Shown: piece after piece, positions 1 to 7,976 of the stretch
How positions within the stretch are numbered: the stretch's first letter is position 1
Layout of the letters: the number at the start of each line of letters is the position of its first letter
Assembly: GCA_902461815.1 (NCBI GenBank)
Contig: CABPZE010000001.1
Location: 186,001 to 250,000 of the forward strand
From: CAG-390 sp003523225
GTDB lineage: Bacteria; Bacillota; Clostridia; Oscillospirales; CAG-272
Direction of reading: 5' to 3'
DNA length: 64,000 nucleotides
Program-made: the position numbers and the translations under genes
Notes under the pieces: generated by a model
Database searches by the model: none
What the model was told of the DNA's origin: nothing
Seen by the model: only the letters and a program-made list of their open reading frames with translations

Positions 1-426
1 GGACTTGGAAAGACGCATCTTTCCACTGCGGCAGCAAAGGTGATAATTGAGCGCGGCTTTGATGTGGTATATACCGGAGCTATCGGAATGTTTTCCGATT
101 TTGAGAAAGTTCGCTTCGGAAATGCCTCGGGGCGTGAGAGCGGTGAGAATACAGACAGATATTTTGACTGTGATCTGCTTATCATTGACGACCTCGGCTC
201 TGAGGTTGCAAACCAGTTCACTGTCAGCTGTCTTTACGATGTTATCAATACGCGGATAAACAAAGGACTCCCCATGATACTCAGCACCAATCTGCGTCAG
301 GATGAGCTGCGCCAGCGTTATTGGGATCGCATAACAAGTCGCATCTTCGGTGAATTTGTCACCCTTATGCTTACCGGAACAGATGTAAGAGCCAAAAAGC
401 TCAGAGAAGGAACAAAACTCAGGTAA
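1..426 (+). CDS. DnaC/IstB-like AAA+ ATPase, 5' partial
   Basis: C-terminal part (141 residues) of a DnaC/IstB-type AAA+ ATPase, the family that loads the replicative helicase onto DNA; IS-encoded and phage relatives exist. The frame is already open at base 1, which falls inside the Walker A loop (GLGKTHL, fragment residues 1-7). Walker B is LLIIDDL at about 59-65, a sensor-1-like LSTNLR lies at 94-99, and an arginine-finger-like DRITSRI at 109-115. The start codon and the N-terminal helicase-interaction domain lie outside the window. The TAA at 424 is followed 37 bases later by the kinase gene on the same strand, so the two are probably cotranscribed. Nothing visible suggests a transposon, so a chromosomal DnaC-like loader is the best reading. 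Confidence 0.85.
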   Translation, partial: GLGKTHLSTAAAKVIIERGFDVVYTGAIGMFSDFEKVRFGNASGRESGENTDRYFDCDLLIIDDLGSEVANQFTVSCLYDVINTRINKGLPMILSTNLRQDELRQRYWDRITSRIFGEFVTLMLTGTDVRAKKLREGTKLR

Positions 427-463
427 ACAATTCGTTCAGGATTACCCGAAAGGAGGTTATCAT

Positions 464-2122
464 ATGGTTGAGGTAACAATTTACGATAAAAAAATTTCCG
501 TCCCGGTCGGGACGCGTGTTATTGATCTTATGAGCGAGGAAGACAAACACAATTACCTTGTTTGTCAGATAGGCGCTCAGATAAAGGAGTTGAGATACCG
601 CCTTTCCGAAAAGAATGACGGTATGAAAATATCCTTCAAGGGACTTGAAAATATTGAAGGCGGAAAAGCATATGAGGCAAGTCTGCGCTTTATAATTGCA
701 ATGGCTTTTCATAATATTTATCCTGATGTCAGAATTCGCTTCAGCTACAATGTGTCCCGCTCTGTATTCTGTCAGGCGCTCACTCCGGGATTTAATATGT
801 ACAGGGCTGCCGAGAGCATTAAAAACGAAGTCAGCAGGATAATTGCCGCCGACCTGCCTATCGAGCGTGTAACTGTCTCCAAAGAGGAGGCGGAGGAAAT
901 ATACCGACGCTTCGATCATCTTGATAAGATAGATATCCTCAGATACCGTCCCGAAAGCACGGTAAATCTTTATGTCTGCGACGGATATTATGACTATATG
1001 CATTCTTACATGGTAGCCTCTACGGGATGCATACGCAAATATCTTATTGAGCCGTACAGCCCCGGGATGATCGTGCAGTATCCAAGATACGAGCTTGATG
1101 CTGAGATACCGGAGTTTGTTGAAGAAACCACATACGGAAGAACACTGCAGAAGGCGTATAACTGGTCAAAAAAGGCACATCTCCAGACCATTGCCGACAT
1201 TAACCGCAAGGTCGAGCAAAACAGCATTGTTGATTTTGTTCAGATGTGCGAAGCGCGGCACAGCAATATGCTGTCCGAGCTTGGCAAAGCTATTGAAGAG
1301 GATATAGATAATATACGCCTCATCTGTATAGCAGGACCCAGCTCAAGCGGAAAGACAACATTCTGCAACCGGCTTCGCATTGAGCTGTTATCACGCGGGA
1401 TCAATCCGGTTATGATCTCTATGGACGATTACTACTGCAACCGTGACGAGATATGCCGTATTCAGAACACAACTCCTGACAGCGTTGATCTTGAGCACAT
1501 CAATTGTCTTGATATTGAACGATTCAACAAGGATCTGTTTGACCTTATCAACGGTGAAGAGGTCACACTGCCGCGCTTTAACTTCAAGACCGGAAGACGT
1601 GAAAGCGGAAGAACGATACGGGTGGAGGAAAATCATCCTATCATTATTGAGGGTATTCATGCGCTTAACGAGAAGCTGACAGCATCTATACCCAAGCATC
1701 AGAAATATAAGATATATATTGCTCCGCAGGCTCAGATAAATATCGACGACCATTCACCGCTCAATATCACAGACCTGCGTCTGATACGACGCATCGTAAG
1801 GGATATGAGCTTCAGGGGCAGTCCTGCGGCAAAGACGATCGAAATGTGGCAGTCGGTACGCAACGGAGAATTCAAGTGGATATATCCCAATCAGGAGGGG
1901 GCAAACTTTGTTTTCAATTCCGCACTTCAGTACGAGCTTTGCGTACTCCGCACCAAAGCGCTTCCCGCTTTGCGTGAGATCAAGTATACCGATCCGCAGT
2001 TTCTTGTGGCAAACAGGCTGATAAAGTATCTTAAATATTTCCGTCCCATAGAGGATGAATCGGTAATTCCTTGCAACTCTCTGATGCGCGAATTTATCGG
2101 CGGAAGCTGTTTTGACGTATAA
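464..2122 (+). CDS. TGS-domain nucleoside (uridine-type) kinase
   Basis: Fusion of a TGS domain (residues about 1-60), a region resembling the second additional domain of threonyl-tRNA synthetase (about 60-220), and a C-terminal uridine kinase/phosphoribulokinase-type P-loop domain (from about 285). The Walker A loop is AGPSSSGKTT near residue 290, followed by SMDDYY, typical of uridine kinases; IIIEGIHALN is the Walker B region. The expected reaction is ATP-dependent phosphorylation of a nucleoside in the cytoplasm, but the true substrate of this fused family is not evident from sequence. The start is set by a strong AGGAGG eight bases upstream. At 552 residues it matches the usual length of this clostridial fusion. 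A convergent terminator follows at 2156-2194. Confidence 0.88.
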   Translation: MVEVTIYDKKISVPVGTRVIDLMSEEDKHNYLVCQIGAQIKELRYRLSEKNDGMKISFKGLENIEGGKAYEASLRFIIAMAFHNIYPDVRIRFSYNVSRSVFCQALTPGFNMYRAAESIKNEVSRIIAADLPIERVTVSKEEAEEIYRRFDHLDKIDILRYRPESTVNLYVCDGYYDYMHSYMVASTGCIRKYLIEPYSPGMIVQYPRYELDAEIPEFVEETTYGRTLQKAYNWSKKAHLQTIADINRKVEQNSIVDFVQMCEARHSNMLSELGKAIEEDIDNIRLICIAGPSSSGKTTFCNRLRIELLSRGINPVMISMDDYYCNRDEICRIQNTTPDSVDLEHINCLDIERFNKDLFDLINGEEVTLPRFNFKTGRRESGRTIRVEENHPIIIEGIHALNEKLTASIPKHQKYKIYIAPQAQINIDDHSPLNITDLRLIRRIVRDMSFRGSPAAKTIEMWQSVRNGEFKWIYPNQEGANFVFNSALQYELCVLRTKALPALREIKYTDPQFLVANRLIKYLKYFRPIEDESVIPCNSLMREFIGGSCFDV

Positions 2123-2155
2123 GTCTGATTAATTTGATTCTGATGTAAAAAATGA

Positions 2156-2194
2156 CCGGGCAGGTTCGGATCTTCTTGATCTTTTCCTGCCCGG
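2156..2194. terminator. Bidirectional terminator between kinase and queH
   Basis: Inverted repeat with 9-bp arms CCGGGCAGG and CCTGCCCGG around a 21-base loop. The minus-strand side continues into a T-rich run, so it probably ends queH transcripts and also stops read-through from the kinase gene. Confidence 0.7.
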
Positions 2195-2200
2195 CGCAGT

Positions 2201-2815
2201 TTATTCTGTTGATTTGGGCTTCGAAAAAACACAGCCGCAGTAATTCTGTCGGTACAGACTGTACTCATGCGAAAGCTCTATTGAGCGTTTGTATCCTTCG
2301 CGTTTTTTGAAGTCGGAGGGAAGAAAAGGCACTCCGTATTCCGCGGCAAGCTCCATGCCTATTTGGTTCAGCTTTTCGCAGTTTTTCAGCGGACTTATCG
2401 ATAGCGTGGTACAGAACCAGTCAAATCCATGAGCAGCGGCATATTTTGCGGCGCGCTCAAGACGCAGACGATAGCATATAAAGCAACGCTCGCCTCCCTC
2501 CGGAGCATCCTCTGAGCCTTGTACTGCGGAATAAAACTCCTCGGGATCGTAATTGTCGACAATGAGCTTTACATCCCGTGCCAGGGGAAACTCGCCGATA
2601 AACCGCCGCTGCTCCTCAGCCCGTTTCACAAATTCACTTTGAGGAGAGATGTTCGGATTGTAATAAAGCACGGTGATATCAAAATATCGGGAGAGATATT
2701 CAAGACAGTAGCTGCTGCACGGGGCACAGCAGCTGTGAAGCAGCAGTGTTGGACGCTTATCTCCAAGAGAGGCAATAATGCTGTCAAGCTTTTTCTGATA
2801 GTTTACAATGTTCAT
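2201..2815 (-). CDS. queH: Epoxyqueuosine reductase QueH
   Basis: Member of the QueH (DUF208) family, which reduces epoxyqueuosine to queuosine in tRNA, the last step of queuosine synthesis, and replaces QueG in many anaerobes. Visible features are the N-terminal HSCCAPCSS cysteine cluster, a central CFICYRLRLE motif and a C-terminal NYCGC, all expected metal or Fe-S ligands of this family. I chose the ATG at 2815 (204 residues) because MNIVNYQKKLD just before the TLLLHSCCAPC strand is the usual family start; longer in-frame starts run back through a hairpin into the upstream gene. The ribosome binding site is poor, so translation may depend on coupling to the preceding CorC-like gene. The preQ1-type tgt in this window supplies the base-exchange step of the same pathway. 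Confidence 0.88.
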   Translation of the reverse strand: MNIVNYQKKLDSIIASLGDKRPTLLLHSCCAPCSSYCLEYLSRYFDITVLYYNPNISPQSEFVKRAEEQRRFIGEFPLARDVKLIVDNYDPEEFYSAVQGSEDAPEGGERCFICYRLRLERAAKYAAAHGFDWFCTTLSISPLKNCEKLNQIGMELAAEYGVPFLPSDFKKREGYKRSIELSHEYSLYRQNYCGCVFSKPKSTE

Positions 2816-2825
2816 TTTCAGTTTA

Positions 2826-2851
2826 ATGGGCGGCACATCGGTACCGCCCAT
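2826..2851 (-). promoter_or_regulatory. Hairpin in the corC-queH junction
   Basis: Perfect 8-bp arms ATGGGCGG and CCGCCCAT with a 10-base loop, lying five bases after the stop of the upstream CorC-like gene and ten bases before the queH start. It lacks a T-run on the minus strand, so it looks like an RNA structure at the queH start or a processing site, not a terminator. Confidence 0.4.
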
Positions 2852-2855
2852 CTTA

Positions 2856-4193
2856 TTATTTTTCAGATTTTTCTGATTCACGGTCGTCATCCGCGTCATC
2901 GTCGTCATCGCCTTCGGCGGGTTTATTCAGCACTACCGTGAGCTTGGTTACGCGCATATCGTCCATTTCGGTAACGATAACGTAAAGTCTGCGATATGTA
3001 AAGCTGTCTCCGACGTGCGGATCGGAATTGAGATTTTCTACCGCCCAGCCGCCGACTGTAGAATATTCGCTTTCAAAGTCGCGGGGCTTATAGTTTATCT
3101 CGTTAAAGAAATCGTAAATATTGGTCTCCCCGAGAACTTCAAAGGTATTTTCGCCTGTTGAAACAATGTCGGTAACTATTTCATCCGATTCATCCCAGAT
3201 GTCGCCGACCAATTCCTCAAGTATGTCCTCAATCGTTACAACTCCCATTGTGCCGCCGAATTCGTCGATGACAATTGCAATATGAGTGCGGCGGTCGCGC
3301 AGATGCCTCAGCGCATCGGGCAGATGCATGGTCTTATGCAGGAAGCAGGGCTTGAGCAGCAGGGAACGTATGTCGACATCGGGATTGTCAACCGCTTCAC
3401 GGTAGTAGTGATTGAGGTAAAGAATACCGATAATATTGTCGATCCCGTCTTCATAAACCGGAATGCGCGAGTAGGTCGATTCCTCGATAGTCTCAACAAT
3501 GGTTTCCCGGTCGTCGTCGATGTCGATGGTTGTCAGATCAATACGGGGAGTCATTACCTCCTCGATGGTCGTTTCATGGAATTCAAGCGTGGACTGAAGC
3601 AAGTCGCTTTGACCCTCGTCGATGACTCCTTCCTCCTCGACTGTGTCGATTATAGAAGAAAACTCCTCCTCGGTCACATCGACCCCTTCGTTTTTATCCT
3701 TGCCCCAGATCTTTCGGAGTACCCACAAAAGCCCCATGACAATGATTACGGCAGGGAATAGTATTATCGTAAGGATAAGAACAGGAACTGCGACCCAACG
3801 CACCACGGTATCTGCGTGCTGCTTGCAGAGACGTTTGGGAACGATCTCTCCGAAGATCAACACGATTATTGTCATGATTATCGTGGAGAGCGTGGAAGCA
3901 AGTGCGTCTCCGCCATTTACATTTGCCAAAAGTGCAATGGCAATTGATGTAGACGCAGTTGAGGCGGCGATATTGGCAAGGTTGTTGCCGATAAGAATGG
4001 CAGAAAGGGCAGTGGTAAAGCTTTCGCTTATTTTGCACGCAAGCCGAGCTGTGCGCGAGCCTGATTCGCTGGCCTTGCGCAAGCGCATTTTGTTTGAGGC
4101 GTTGAAGGATATCTCGCTTCCAGAGAAAAACGCCGAAAGCACCAGCATTACAAAAATAATAATTCCGTAGGCTATATATTTACCCGCAGTCAT
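2856..4193 (-). CDS. CNNM/CorC-family transporter protein (hemolysin family), copy 1
   Basis: Integral membrane protein of the CNNM/CorC (HlyC/TlyC-like) family, implicated in magnesium or cobalt homeostasis. Order of parts: a DUF21/CNNM transmembrane region (residues about 1-165, with the conserved FGEIVPK at 114-120), a CBS-domain pair beginning near VMTPRIDL at 213, and a C-terminal CorC_HlyC domain (about 345-425). It ends in an unusual acidic tail rich in Asp. The ATG at 4193 overlaps the stop of the upstream paralogue by one base (TGATG), so the two are translationally coupled and probably form one complex or work as paralogues. The 445-residue length is normal. The exact ion specificity cannot be read from sequence. 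Confidence 0.88.
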   Translation of the reverse strand: MTAGKYIAYGIIIFVMLVLSAFFSGSEISFNASNKMRLRKASESGSRTARLACKISESFTTALSAILIGNNLANIAASTASTSIAIALLANVNGGDALASTLSTIIMTIIVLIFGEIVPKRLCKQHADTVVRWVAVPVLILTIILFPAVIIVMGLLWVLRKIWGKDKNEGVDVTEEEFSSIIDTVEEEGVIDEGQSDLLQSTLEFHETTIEEVMTPRIDLTTIDIDDDRETIVETIEESTYSRIPVYEDGIDNIIGILYLNHYYREAVDNPDVDIRSLLLKPCFLHKTMHLPDALRHLRDRRTHIAIVIDEFGGTMGVVTIEDILEELVGDIWDESDEIVTDIVSTGENTFEVLGETNIYDFFNEINYKPRDFESEYSTVGGWAVENLNSDPHVGDSFTYRRLYVIVTEMDDMRVTKLTVVLNKPAEGDDDDDADDDRESEKSEK

Positions 4194-5494
4194 CAGACAC
4201 TCACCTCCGGTTTTTCAGGATCGGTGTTTTCGTCGGATGTGAAGCTTTCATCAAGTATGCGGAAGACAAGCTTTGTCACACGTGTTTCGCTTACTTCGTC
4301 AACTATCACTTCAATATTGCCGTAAATAAAGGATTCCTCCTCCTCGGGCAGACGTCCGAAACGCTCCTGAACCCAGACTCCTACCGGCTGAGCGGCAGCT
4401 CTTCCGGCATCGGACGGAATATCAACACCCATACGTTCCAGAACATCGCCAAGCGACAGCGACGGACTCACAAGAAAACGGTTCCCGCCGAGCTTAATAA
4501 AGTCCTCCTCGACAACATCCTCCTCGTCCCATATCTCACCAACCAGTTCCTCAAGGAAATCTTCGATGGTAACGATTCCGCAAACGAAATTATTCTCGTC
4601 GCGCACGATACCAAGGTAGATCTTGTGCTGCCGCATTGCATCGAGCAGGTCGTCGATATTGTCGGTGCTTTTTACAAAATGAGGCTTAAGAAGTACCGAA
4701 CGGATATTGACCTTTTTGTCGCGTATGTATGCGCGAAGGAATTTCCTTATCGGCAGAACTCCGACAACATTGTCAAGTGTTCCGTCGCATACAAGAATGC
4801 GGGAGTGAGGAATTGATTTGATCCTGTCGATGATCTCTCGGTTTGACAAGCTTACGTCGATATACTGAATATCGTCGCGCATAGTCATAACGTCACGTGC
4901 ACAGGTCTCGTCAAAATCAAGCGCAGACTTGAGCATATCGCTCTGCTCCTCGTTCATGACGCCCTGTTCTTCGGCGGTATCAATTATCTCGTACAGCTCT
5001 TCCTCTGTTATCGACGGGGTCTCCTCGTGCTTGAACAGGCGGGAGAAGAAGGATGAGATAATGCCGAAGACCTTGGCAAGAGGGTAAAATACCTTCATCA
5101 TGAAGATCATCGAGGATGCCGTGAGAAGCGCTACCGTGTCTGGGCGATCATTGGCGAAGCTCTTGGGGATCATCTCGCTGAACAGAAAAACTATTCCGGT
5201 GGTGATGAACGTACATGCAAGTGTGGCTGCCTCCGACATATTGTCACCGAAAATACGGGTAACATACAGCGTAGAAACAGATGCCGCGGCAATATGCGTA
5301 ATATTTATACCGATAAGCAGTGTAGTCAGCGCTCTGTCGAAGTTATTTGCGACATACATCGCGTTTTTGGCTTTGCGGTTGCCGTTGTCGGCAAGATTTT
5401 TGATGCGGATCTTATTCATGGCGGAAAAAGCGCTTTCGGCGCAGGCAAAATATCCGCCAAGAACTACAAAAATTACAAAAATAGCGATCAGCAT
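4193..5494 (-). CDS. CNNM/CorC-family transporter protein (hemolysin family), copy 2
   Basis: Paralogue of the next gene downstream, with the same order: CNNM/DUF21 membrane domain (residues about 1-150, FSEMIPKS motif), CBS pair starting near DVMTMRDDI, and a CorC_HlyC domain at the end. Likely an inner-membrane magnesium or cobalt transport or homeostasis protein. The start ATG at 5494 follows a GGTGA ribosome binding site by seven bases. It is the first gene of the unit transcribed from the promoter at 5574-5602, giving a leader of about 70 bases that contains a short upstream reading frame overlapping this start. It shares only the family pattern, not close identity, with its neighbour, so the duplication is old. 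Confidence 0.87.
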   Translation of the reverse strand: MLIAIFVIFVVLGGYFACAESAFSAMNKIRIKNLADNGNRKAKNAMYVANNFDRALTTLLIGINITHIAAASVSTLYVTRIFGDNMSEAATLACTFITTGIVFLFSEMIPKSFANDRPDTVALLTASSMIFMMKVFYPLAKVFGIISSFFSRLFKHEETPSITEEELYEIIDTAEEQGVMNEEQSDMLKSALDFDETCARDVMTMRDDIQYIDVSLSNREIIDRIKSIPHSRILVCDGTLDNVVGVLPIRKFLRAYIRDKKVNIRSVLLKPHFVKSTDNIDDLLDAMRQHKIYLGIVRDENNFVCGIVTIEDFLEELVGEIWDEEDVVEEDFIKLGGNRFLVSPSLSLGDVLERMGVDIPSDAGRAAAQPVGVWVQERFGRLPEEEESFIYGNIEVIVDEVSETRVTKLVFRILDESFTSDENTDPEKPEVSV

Positions 5495-5523
5495 AAACTG
5501 TCACCGTCCATTAAGAAAACCAT
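5488..5523 (-). other. Short upstream ORF overlapping the CorC copy 2 start
   Basis: An 11-codon frame (MVFLMDGDSLC) with a GAGGAG directly before its first ATG and a better spaced one before its second ATG. Its stop lies seven bases inside the CorC-like gene. Whether it is translated is unknown. Confidence 0.25.
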
Positions 5524-5573
5524 CTCCTCAAAACTCTTATTTATTGCCGCTACGCTACGGCAGTATTATATTG

Positions 5574-5602
5574 ATTATATTCCTTTAGTGTCGGTTTGTC
5601 AA
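5574..5602 (-). promoter_or_regulatory. Promoter of the CorC-CorC-queH unit
   Basis: TTGACA at 5597-5602 and TATAAT at 5574-5579 on the minus strand, 17-bp spacer: a consensus sigma-A promoter. Confidence 0.8.
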
Positions 5603-5665
5603 GAGTAACTGAGCTTTTTTTATAAATCCTTCGATTTTCGTCACAATGATGAAGTCGGCGTTGTC

Positions 5666-5694
5666 TTGACACGCAGACGGCGACATGATATAAT
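5666..5694 (+). promoter_or_regulatory. Promoter of the sulfatase-miaB operon
   Basis: TTGACA at 5666-5671 and TATAAT at 5689-5694 with a 17-bp spacer, 44 bases before the sulfatase start. Confidence 0.82.
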
Positions 5695-5738
5695 TATTGC
5701 AATATAAAATGAATGATTGATTTTTCCGGAGGCAGTAA

Positions 5739-7055
5739 ATGAATTTTGTTTACGTTCATACCCATGACAGCGGTCGGATAATGCAGCCATACGGCGTGGC
5801 GGCTGATAACCCCGCACTTATGGAGCTTGCAAATGAAGGAACCGTTTTTCGTCAGATGTACTGCACCGCTCCTACCTGTTCACCGAGCCGCGCGGGAATG
5901 CTTACCGGAATGGCGCCGCACAGCTGCGGAATGCTGGGACTTGCTCATCGGGGATGGTCGCTGAACGATTATTCCCGCCATCTTGGTAACTATCTTGCCA
6001 CGCAGGGTTACTATACGGCACTTATCGGAGTTCATCACGAATGCGATAAGAAAAACGCTTCCGTTATTGGATATTCAGAATGGACATACGAGGCGGGAAA
6101 GGGAAATGACGAGACTGACCGCAATCACATTACCCGCGTAAAGGATTTTCTCGCCGGAGCCAAAGACCTTGGGCGTCCGTTCTTTCTTTCCTTCGGAATG
6201 CGGAATACGCACCGTCCGTGGCCGAAAAATCCGTGTCCTCCGGTTGATTACGTCAAACCGCCATACTATATTGCGGATACACCCGAAAACCGTCTTGACT
6301 ATTGCGACTATCTTGAAAGCCTCTCTCATGCGGATGCATGCATCGGCGAGCTGATTTCTTCGCTTAAGGAAAACGGTCTTTGGGATGATACTATTGTGCT
6401 TTATACAACCGACCACGGTCTTGCATATCCCGACGCGAAATGCACTCTTTATGACAGCGGAATAGGCGTGGCGTTTATTCTCCGTCGCCCGGGTCAGAAG
6501 CATTCGGTTTGCAACGCGCTGTGTACTCAGCTTGATCTGTTTCCTACCGTCTGCGACCTGCTCGGTGTAAAAAAGCCAGATTGGCTTCAGGGTCGTTCAA
6601 TGCTTCCGCTGCTTGACGGAAGTGCCGAGGAAATAAACGAATTTGTTTTTGCGGAGGTTACCTTTCACGCCACATATCAGCCCATGCGCTGTGTGCGTAG
6701 CAAGCATTACAAGCTCATCCGGTTCTATGACGGTGGAGAGCTTTTGAAAGCGCCTAACATCGACGAAAGCTCGGCGAAGGATCTGTACTTGAGCAAGCCG
6801 CTTCCACGACAGCCTATGGCGAAGGAGATGTTCTTTGACCTTGATGCCGATCCTGCGGAACGTATAAATCTTGTCGGAAATCCCGAATATGAATCGGAAT
6901 ATCTGCGTCACGCCGCGGCGCTTGACGACTGGATGGTGCGCACCGATGACCCGATGCTGCGCGGTGAAAATATGTACACCCTCGGACGCGGAAAAATAAT
7001 AAATCCGCTCGACGTATGGGCGCCGGACAGCAAATCCACTTATGTGATAGAATAA
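5739..7055 (+). CDS. Formylglycine-dependent sulfatase
   Basis: Alkaline-phosphatase-superfamily sulfatase of 438 residues that hydrolyses sulfate esters or sulfamates. The signature CSPSRAGMLTG begins at Cys47, the residue that must be converted to formylglycine by an anaerobic maturase; no maturase gene is in the window. The N-terminal metal site is HTHDSG, and YTTDHGLAYP is the C-terminal metal-binding motif. The gene opens MNFVYVHTHD with a good GGAGG upstream, and there is no signal peptide, so the enzyme is probably cytoplasmic and acts on imported small sulfated sugars. The substrate cannot be assigned. It is first in an operon and lies 17 bases ahead of the NusG_II gene. Confidence 0.88.
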   Translation: MNFVYVHTHDSGRIMQPYGVAADNPALMELANEGTVFRQMYCTAPTCSPSRAGMLTGMAPHSCGMLGLAHRGWSLNDYSRHLGNYLATQGYYTALIGVHHECDKKNASVIGYSEWTYEAGKGNDETDRNHITRVKDFLAGAKDLGRPFFLSFGMRNTHRPWPKNPCPPVDYVKPPYYIADTPENRLDYCDYLESLSHADACIGELISSLKENGLWDDTIVLYTTDHGLAYPDAKCTLYDSGIGVAFILRRPGQKHSVCNALCTQLDLFPTVCDLLGVKKPDWLQGRSMLPLLDGSAEEINEFVFAEVTFHATYQPMRCVRSKHYKLIRFYDGGELLKAPNIDESSAKDLYLSKPLPRQPMAKEMFFDLDADPAERINLVGNPEYESEYLRHAAALDDWMVRTDDPMLRGENMYTLGRGKIINPLDVWAPDSKSTYVIE

Positions 7056-7072
7056 ATCTGCACATCAGACCC

Positions 7073-7444
7073 ATGATCTCAAATAAATTCAGAATCGGCG
7101 ACGCCGTAATGATTGTTGCGGTGTTGCTTTGCGCGGCGATGTCCTGCATTGGAATGTGGATGCCCGCCGAAACCGGAAAGGTCGTCGAGGCAGTGAACAG
7201 CGACGGTTGCATCGGTACTTTTCGTCTTGATACTGATGGAGAATATATAATTGAATCCGGCGGCTACACGCTTGTCCTGACGGTATCTGACGGGAAAGCC
7301 AGTGTTTCCGAATCAGATTGCAGATGCGGTATCTGCACGGCACACGCCCCGATTTCAAGATCCGGAGAGACGATAGTATGTCTTCCGGCTGGCGTCAGTA
7401 TCAGGGTGATTGGGAATAGTGAGGTTGACGGTGAAGCGGGATAA
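7073..7444 (+). CDS. NusG domain II-containing membrane-anchored protein
   Basis: A 123-residue protein with one N-terminal transmembrane helix (about residues 9-30) and an extracytoplasmic NusG_II-type beta domain. The pattern CRCGIC followed by SGETIVCLPAG is typical of NusG_II (PF07009) proteins. It is not the transcription factor NusG. The family is often encoded beside Gx-transporter and ApbE genes, and in Listeria such a pair belongs to the flavin-based extracellular electron transfer locus, as I recall. The start at 7073 was chosen because it opens MISNKFRIGD directly before the membrane helix; a longer frame would overlap the sulfatase. The end overlaps the next gene by 14 bases, implying coupled translation. 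Confidence 0.75.
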   Translation: MISNKFRIGDAVMIVAVLLCAAMSCIGMWMPAETGKVVEAVNSDGCIGTFRLDTDGEYIIESGGYTLVLTVSDGKASVSESDCRCGICTAHAPISRSGETIVCLPAGVSIRVIGNSEVDGEAG

Positions 7445-7976
7445 AAATAACGCAGTGCGCCGTCTCTGCTTTGACGCAGCTGCGCTTTGCACAGCGCTGG
7501 CAATTTCTTATATCGAACATCTGATACCGCTTGGTGTAATCGTTCCGCTGCCCGGAATCAAATTGGGGCTTGCAAATCTTGTCGTAACATTGGTTTTCTG
7601 CGTCATATCGCCGATGGATGCAGCTGTGATATCCATGTCAAGGGTGCTGCTTTCGGGATTTTTGTTCGGAACTCCGATGTCGCTTGTAATTTCTCTTTCC
7701 GGAGCCTGTGCGGCATATGCCGGCTTGTGTATTTCATGCCTTATTGGTGGAGTGCGCAGGTTTGTAAGCTTTATCGGTGTATCGGTATTCTGCGCGGCGC
7801 TTCATTCGGCGGGACAGCTATTAGCTGTTGCCATTTTTGCGGGGATGGGAGTGTTTTCATATTTGCCTATAATGCTTGTCGCTTCCTGTCTTACCGGAAG
7901 TATAAACGGTCTGATACTGAATGCAGTGTATCCGAGGGTTGCGCCGCTGATTGAAAATTACAAATTGAAAAGATGA
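7431..7976 (+). CDS. Gx transporter family / heptaprenyl diphosphate synthase component I-like membrane protein
   Basis: Polytopic membrane protein of about 181 residues matching the Hpre_diP_synt_I (PF07456) or Gx transporter family, related to S components of ECF transporters. Five or six hydrophobic segments are visible, with the conserved IPLPGIKLGLAN pattern (here VPLPGIKLGLAN) near residue 40. Despite its family name it has no synthase motifs and probably moves a small molecule, perhaps a flavin or quinone precursor. The GTG at 7431 has GAGG at 7420-7423 and gives the usual N-terminus; TTG at 7410 or GTG at 7419 are alternatives. The stop overlaps the apbE start as ATGA. Its neighbours point to a role in extracytoplasmic flavinylation or electron transfer. 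Confidence 0.78.
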   Translation: MKRDKNNAVRRLCFDAAALCTALAISYIEHLIPLGVIVPLPGIKLGLANLVVTLVFCVISPMDAAVISMSRVLLSGFLFGTPMSLVISLSGACAAYAGLCISCLIGGVRRFVSFIGVSVFCAALHSAGQLLAVAIFAGMGVFSYLPIMLVASCLTGSINGLILNAVYPRVAPLIENYKLKR

